Virus record (IMG/VR): IMGVR_UViG_3300006802_000621
Span: 1 to 22,884 of that record
From: a virus
Length of the DNA: 22,884 bases
Reading direction: 5' to 3' (one strand)
A program made the position numbers and the translations under genes. Under the pieces are notes generated by a model. It did no database searches. It was not told the DNA's origin and saw only the letters and a program-made list of their open reading frames with translations. Shown here in pieces: positions 20,001-22,884 of this stretch (its first letter is position 1; the number at the start of each line of letters is the position of its first letter).

Positions 20001-21774
20001 GCCTGAAGGTTGGCGTGTCTACACCACACACACCAATATTGAAGAGATGGGATATACGCCGTCCGGCGATCCTAGCGGCTATGTGTTGGACGAAAACGGG
20101 AATGAAGTTTTGGGATTCTACTTTGAGCACGCCGTAAATTCGGTGTACCCGCCTGGTGCTAATTTCCCGATCGAGATTGATTTCACTGCCAAGCAGTACG
20201 GATATGACGCACCTGTCTTGGTTCACAAATCCATCAAGAAGCACGCCGAGCACAACCAAGACGATCACGGAAATTGGGCGAGGGGTGTAGTAAGTGGGTG
20301 GACACGCGGCCAAAGAAGCGCTGCAAAGATTGCCGTCATCAAAGAGTGGAATCGGCTAGTGGCAGTAGCCAAGAAAAACGGCGAGTACATCGGGTTTATG
20401 TACGGCTCGTTGAAGTCAGAGGTTTACCAAGACTCCACAATCGAAACGGCTTATGTCGTAGGCAAGTATCGCCGCCAAGGTGTAGCTGCCGATATGCGCG
20501 AAGCCCTAGTGGCGGCGGCGGGTGACGAGTTCTCAGGAACACCTTCAAACATGAGTCGTGATGGGGCAGCGTTTATGTCTGCCGTGTCTGGGAAGCAGTA
20601 CAAGCCCACTGATGATGTTCAGAGTGGAGAGTTTGGATACCTGCTTGAGTCGTATGGGGAGAAGGCAAGCGAGCTTCTATCCAAGCACGCCGAGCACAAC
20701 CAAGACGATCACGGAAACTGGGCCAGAGGCGGCAACAGGTATCCATACGACAAACAGTTCATTAGAGACTCGTCGTTTGTCGCTAGCCAATTCGGGTCAG
20801 ACCTCCCCACATCCAAGGATGTCATGGAGGCGATGTTCAGTGGCGATGACCCGGTCACATCCGAGGAGTTGGATGCAGCCGTCCACCAGTTGAGCTTTGA
20901 GCTTGCTTACGCTGGAGAGCCATACGTCAACTTCTCGTTCGACTACTGGTCGGCTGACAGCGAGCAGGACATCGCTCAAGCAGTCGTTGAGGCAGTCAAT
21001 CAAGACTGGGCGGGCGATGTCAGCGATCCAGGTCCGATCTTCTATTCGCAGCTTGCTGCCGAAACGATCAGTGAATTGACAGGCATCAAGTTCGACACAA
21101 GGCACCTGACCGAGGAGCAAGTCAAGGTCTACTCGGACATCGTCAACAACCCTGAGAAAGCGAAGGCCGTTAGCTTCTTTCGCAAGGTGGCAATCGCCCA
21201 GTACAAGTTGACGCAGCAGATGTTCGAGCGTTCTGGCATCACTCACTTGCAGGTGTGGCGCGGTGTGTCAGCCAAGAAGGATTCGCCATTCCTCTCTAAC
21301 CAAAGCGACGGCAAGCCGTTCTTGCAGGCCGAAATCGAAGACAGGGCGTTGAGCAGTTGGTCGACCAACTACAGCATCGCCAAGCGATTCGGGTGGATCA
21401 ATTCGCCATCGTACAAGCAACTAATCATGCACCAGATTGTTCCTGTTGAGTTCGTCTTCTCGATGGCAGGGCAGCGCGGAGGCACTACGACTCTTGGTGC
21501 AGCATTGGAGGACGAGGTCGTCCTGTTTGGAGGCTTCGGAGAAGTGAACGTGTTTGTCGACTGGAAGACGTACGACGAGACTCGTGTTCGCGACATCCTT
21601 ACCGGCAAGAAGGTCTTTGAGAAAGTCCCCTCGAAAGTCGTGTCGGGGTCAGGCGATCCATTGATGCATTGGGGCTTGGTCGACAAAGCCAACAAGCTCA
21701 AGAGGCAGAAGGTCGATCTGACCGACGACAAGAACGCCAACTGGATCAAGTCGCTTGCGGAAAGGGACCAATGA
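17077..21774 (+). CDS. Giant MuF minor head protein carrying ART, papain-like, GNAT-like and second ART modules
   Basis: 1565 aa, against roughly 300-500 for a plain MuF protein. The GTG start lies 4 nt after the portal stop. Residues 201-290 are the MuF domain (RTEIATAQSYG, CEFCGPMH at 245-252, HPNCRC at 281-286). Four related linkers follow (316, 904, 1055, 1203), each leading into a module. Module 1 ends in an ADP-ribosyltransferase: Arg706 in VRGMS, SSWST 726-730, and ExE at Glu772/Glu774. Module 2 is papain-like with Cys960, His1018, Asp1035 (IEIDFTAKQYG). Module 3 is GNAT-like (YRRQGVAADM, about 1131). Module 4 is a second ART: Arg1395, SSWST 1426-1430, ExE at Glu1478/Glu1480. Catalytic calls are motif-based. 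MuF-linked toxins are known in phages; several in tandem is unusual. Confidence 0.85.
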   Translation: MPTFEDFSSEQLLEDVITAALEYEGDFKSKFLELLEEAAENPVMLDLLRDIADGVYIEYTPGIEEELAKIDITIDQLGEILNEAMTSVGQKTIDSIGFDIQFDMTSPEAIDYAGRMSARLVTNVGQAIKDSIRDVVQEVLRNDMTLSQMRRFVKQRVGLLPSHSRAVTNLYNNLISTSGPQTAAKRANEYANRLRNYRADMITRTEIATAQSYGQLATWQQFLRDRVIPPDSVRIWMTAQDERVCEFCGPMHLATAPVDGEWVVPLQSGGMGSVSVPTDIHPNCRCASGLTFPVGRMNEFLSKHGVSGFEIWNLKKHYKGTKFDHDQGSHAGTRRKERNVANATATGFAPVWKAFLEHADAVKFINEKYGGKFDIPDMDDVYSVKFRGDPSAGELAKEALAEEIGKAILEQMTPEELQEAYQQFALLTKDIGAFGTVQLDEIVSPHYTSHLDILEFLGPDKTWSLGRYGVESLGPDQTAALINLMEEAGIKPGGLTSNPGAHQNSVVVVWPEDLSGNIQLLDPITMDELANVPALPRSSDSFIDESYRVVAYFGLLSQANRLTVKQTVDAFRSNPELLQAFNDAGFRIGRTMHETNTVTVDINRSRPAHTLEPGIHKAIGSGIVNAWAISSQSIGSRLLGRAVISEFGASNKLDPDDTTERAINNRQASGETDSLEKLFRIAAVRQYEMTQRALKAAGITHVDLVRGMSISQPVKGVRESEMRALSSWSTEMKTTRSFAGWLGDGQPTYVSARFPIERIFATPLTGIGCFHEAEFVVLGVPGTDNVFFIPEREIEELKYYGSMDGREKVIFKEMEFPEATVLGTVTKAIVKPIWIDEDIINADWIKVAGVDLPGVETAEDYIEYYGLDTDEALAAHINEVKSLPYWVGVPSEIKDGLASVRLSKHLDGQHDQKKHGKWAKSYTGHPALDDVIASFLDSSLSWDEQCKIGNTSAADIAGYCAVIADEFTAYAKERLPEGWRVYTTHTNIEEMGYTPSGDPSGYVLDENGNEVLGFYFEHAVNSVYPPGANFPIEIDFTAKQYGYDAPVLVHKSIKKHAEHNQDDHGNWARGVVSGWTRGQRSAAKIAVIKEWNRLVAVAKKNGEYIGFMYGSLKSEVYQDSTIETAYVVGKYRRQGVAADMREALVAAAGDEFSGTPSNMSRDGAAFMSAVSGKQYKPTDDVQSGEFGYLLESYGEKASELLSKHAEHNQDDHGNWARGGNRYPYDKQFIRDSSFVASQFGSDLPTSKDVMEAMFSGDDPVTSEELDAAVHQLSFELAYAGEPYVNFSFDYWSADSEQDIAQAVVEAVNQDWAGDVSDPGPIFYSQLAAETISELTGIKFDTRHLTEEQVKVYSDIVNNPEKAKAVSFFRKVAIAQYKLTQQMFERSGITHLQVWRGVSAKKDSPFLSNQSDGKPFLQAEIEDRALSSWSTNYSIAKRFGWINSPSYKQLIMHQIVPVEFVFSMAGQRGGTTTLGAALEDEVVLFGGFGEVNVFVDWKTYDETRVRDILTGKKVFEKVPSKVVSGSGDPLMHWGLVDKANKLKRQKVDLTDDKNANWIKSLAERDQ
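18022..18069 (+). repeat. Linker motif 1 (divergent) after the MuF domain
   Basis: Encodes KHYKGTKFDHDQGSHAG (residues 316-331 region): the His-Asp-Gln then His-Gly/Ala spacing of the other linkers, but more diverged. It marks the junction between the MuF domain and the first module. Confidence 0.5.
19786..19839 (+). repeat. Linker motif 2 before the papain-like module
   Basis: Encodes KHLDGQHDQKKHGKWAKS (904-921). The H-D-Q-x-x-H-G-x-W core is shared with the two later linkers and resembles HDQ..HG motifs common in phage head proteins. Confidence 0.65.
20239..20284 (+). repeat. Linker motif 3 and first copy of a 35-bp direct repeat
   Basis: Encodes KHAEHNQDDHGNWARG (1055-1070) before the GNAT-like module. 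Bases 20239-20273 are identical to 20683-20717. Confidence 0.8.
20683..20730 (+). repeat. Linker motif 4 and second copy of the 35-bp direct repeat
   Basis: Encodes the same KHAEHNQDDHGNWARG (1203-1218) before the second ART module. The copies start 444 nt apart, an exact 148 codons. Confidence 0.8.
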
Positions 21775-21995
21775 TAATCCACACCGACCAGATGGTCCCT
21801 CCGGCTGTCACTGATGCTTGGCCGGACATGGTCCCGTCGCACGGACTTTCGATTGTCACGGGGCTGTGTCCAGATGGCTCCGAGCGATTGATGGTCGCGT
21901 GCTCAACTCACACGCCACCTTGGGTGCTACTTGGATTGCTTGAGGCAGCAATCATGCAGGTCACCGACTACATCGATGCCATCCCAGATTCGTGA
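21771..21995 (+). CDS. 74-aa protein of unknown function between MuF and XkdF-like genes
   Basis: Starts at an ATG overlapping the MuF stop (ATGA), with GAAAGGGACC upstream, so it is coupled to the minor head gene. The product begins MIIHTDQMVPPAVTDAWPD, has the strand-turn-strand segment GLSIVTGLCPDGSERLMVACS, and then the helix PPWVLLGLLEAAIMQVTDYI. It has the size and position of a small structural or regulatory accessory protein, but I recognise no family. No transmembrane segment or signal peptide is evident; the Leu/Ile-rich helix is short and carries acidic residues. Confidence 0.7.
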   Translation: MIIHTDQMVPPAVTDAWPDMVPSHGLSIVTGLCPDGSERLMVACSTHTPPWVLLGLLEAAIMQVTDYIDAIPDS

Positions 21996-22037
21996 CGGCT
22001 ATTGGCGGCTGCGAGTTGCCTCACTAATATCGCCGGA

Positions 22038-22884
22038 GTGAAGCGCGCTGTCGGGCAGATTACCAAAGTCGATGAAGACCAACGCTTGGTGTTCGGGTGG
22101 GCCTCGATCATCAAGGACGAGGTCGGCAAAGTTCTTCTCGATCGACAAGACGATTACATCGACGACGAGGCCGAGTTGGAGAAGGCGGCTTACTCGTACG
22201 TCTTGCATTCTCGTGACGGCGGCGAGATGCACATTCGTAAAGGTGTGTCGACAATGGTCGAGTCCATTGTCTTGACCAAGGAGAAGCAGGCAGCCCTCGG
22301 AGTCCCTGAAGGCTCCATGCCAGTCGGATGGTGGATTGGCTTCCGAGTCAATGACGACCGTGTGTGGAACCAAGTCAAGAAGGGCGAGTACATCGGCTTC
22401 TCAGTGCATGGGACTGGCCAGCGCAAGCGCCAGCAGATTGCGATGTCTGATTTCACTGAAGTCGAGAAGAAAGATGGAGACATGACGGTGTGCAAAGAGT
22501 GCGGTGCGAAAGTCCGCAAGGGCGAAGCGTGCAAGCGGTGTGGCGCGATGGAGAAGAGCGGAGACTGCGGGTGCGGGTGTGGCGGTTCAGTCCAAAAGGG
22601 TGGAGTCGCTGTGTCGAAGCGGATTCTGTCTGTCATGTCCAAGGCGCAGTCCGCCAAGCAGGGCAAGGTGTCGAGAGTCATGCGCGAGTTCGAGGCGGGA
22701 ACGCTAAAGACCTCTAGCGGCAAGCGTGTGACCAATCGCCGTCAGGCAATGGCGATTGCAATGTCTGAAGCGGGCATGTCGAAGGGCGACTGTGCCGGTC
22801 ACCCGTTCCGCGGCAACCAGCACACTGGCGGCAAGCCGGGTCAGGGAGGCTGTGGCACTTCCGGCGGTGGAAAGGGCGGCAAGA
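22038..22884 (+). CDS. XkdF-like putative head protease/scaffold-region protein with zinc ribbon (3' end cut off)
   Basis: At least 282 codons, open to the window end. GTG 22038 is chosen because the protein then reads VKRAVGQITKVDEDQRLVFG WASI, like other XkdF-family N-termini; the ribosome site is weak. Family features: LLDRQDDYIDDEAELEKAAY, an early His after LHSRDGGEMH, VESIVLTKEK, then PVGWWIGFRVNDDRVWNQVK and GEYIGFSVHG. XkdF-like proteins sit between MuF and capsid genes and are annotated as putative head-maturation proteases; that activity is not proven by this sequence. An added zinc ribbon (CKECGAK...CKRCGA) and a Cys/Gly cluster follow. Then comes a segment KRVTNRRQAMAIAMSEAG known from phage head proteins, and a Gly-rich tail with GHPFRGNQHTGGK, related in composition to the MuF linkers. 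Confidence 0.75.
   Translation, partial: MKRAVGQITKVDEDQRLVFGWASIIKDEVGKVLLDRQDDYIDDEAELEKAAYSYVLHSRDGGEMHIRKGVSTMVESIVLTKEKQAALGVPEGSMPVGWWIGFRVNDDRVWNQVKKGEYIGFSVHGTGQRKRQQIAMSDFTEVEKKDGDMTVCKECGAKVRKGEACKRCGAMEKSGDCGCGCGGSVQKGGVAVSKRILSVMSKAQSAKQGKVSRVMREFEAGTLKTSSGKRVTNRRQAMAIAMSEAGMSKGDCAGHPFRGNQHTGGKPGQGGCGTSGGGKGGK

Overview
The window looks like part of a tailed double-stranded DNA bacteriophage (Caudoviricetes) whose host is probably an actinomycete. Reasons: genes are packed with 1-17 nt overlaps; GTG and TTG starts are common behind strong AAGGAGG-type ribosome sites; a portal, a MuF-type minor head protein and an XkdF-like protein follow one another; and there is a WhiB-family iron-sulfur regulator, a family essentially confined to Actinobacteria and their phages. 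No integrase, tRNA, rRNA or CRISPR array was seen.

Layout. (a) 1-1328, minus strand: a leftward block of small genes of unknown function, including a 51-aa gene with a possible leaderless promoter. (b) 1487-3654, plus strand: DnaB-like helicase and DnaG-like primase, closed by a strong hairpin at 3698-3752. (c) 3852-4673: an ArdA-like antirestriction protein and two small unknown proteins. (d) 4723-7574: a MoxR-type AAA+ ATPase coupled to a protein carrying both an HExxH metallopeptidase-like motif and a VWA domain. (e) 7637-15348: a replication and recombination block: gp32-like ssDNA-binding protein, several small zinc-ribbon or winged-helix proteins, a compact DNA polymerase III alpha subunit, RecA, a PD-(D/E)XK nuclease, a Cas4-like Fe-S exonuclease and a RuvC-like resolvase. 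(f) 15275-15598: WhiB-like regulator. (g) 15630 to the end: head genes, namely a DUF935/Mu gp29-like portal, a giant 1565-aa MuF protein, a 74-aa protein and an XkdF-like protein cut off by the window end.

Two things stand out. First, five transcription units (two leftward, three rightward) share one promoter design: an inverted repeat of the form GATTG..CAATC or GTTGCATTG.CAATGCAAC fills the spacer directly upstream of a TACACT/TATACT-like -10 box. This suggests a single phage regulator over the early genes. Second, the MuF protein appears to be a cargo array: after the MuF domain come an ADP-ribosyltransferase-like module, a papain-like Cys/His/Asp module, a GNAT-like module and a second ADP-ribosyltransferase-like module. 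Each is preceded by a related His/Gln/Asp/His-Gly linker, and GC content and codon use shift between modules. Two of the linkers share 35 identical bases exactly 444 nt (148 codons) apart, so recombination would remove one module in frame. The cargo is a candidate set of virion-delivered effectors.
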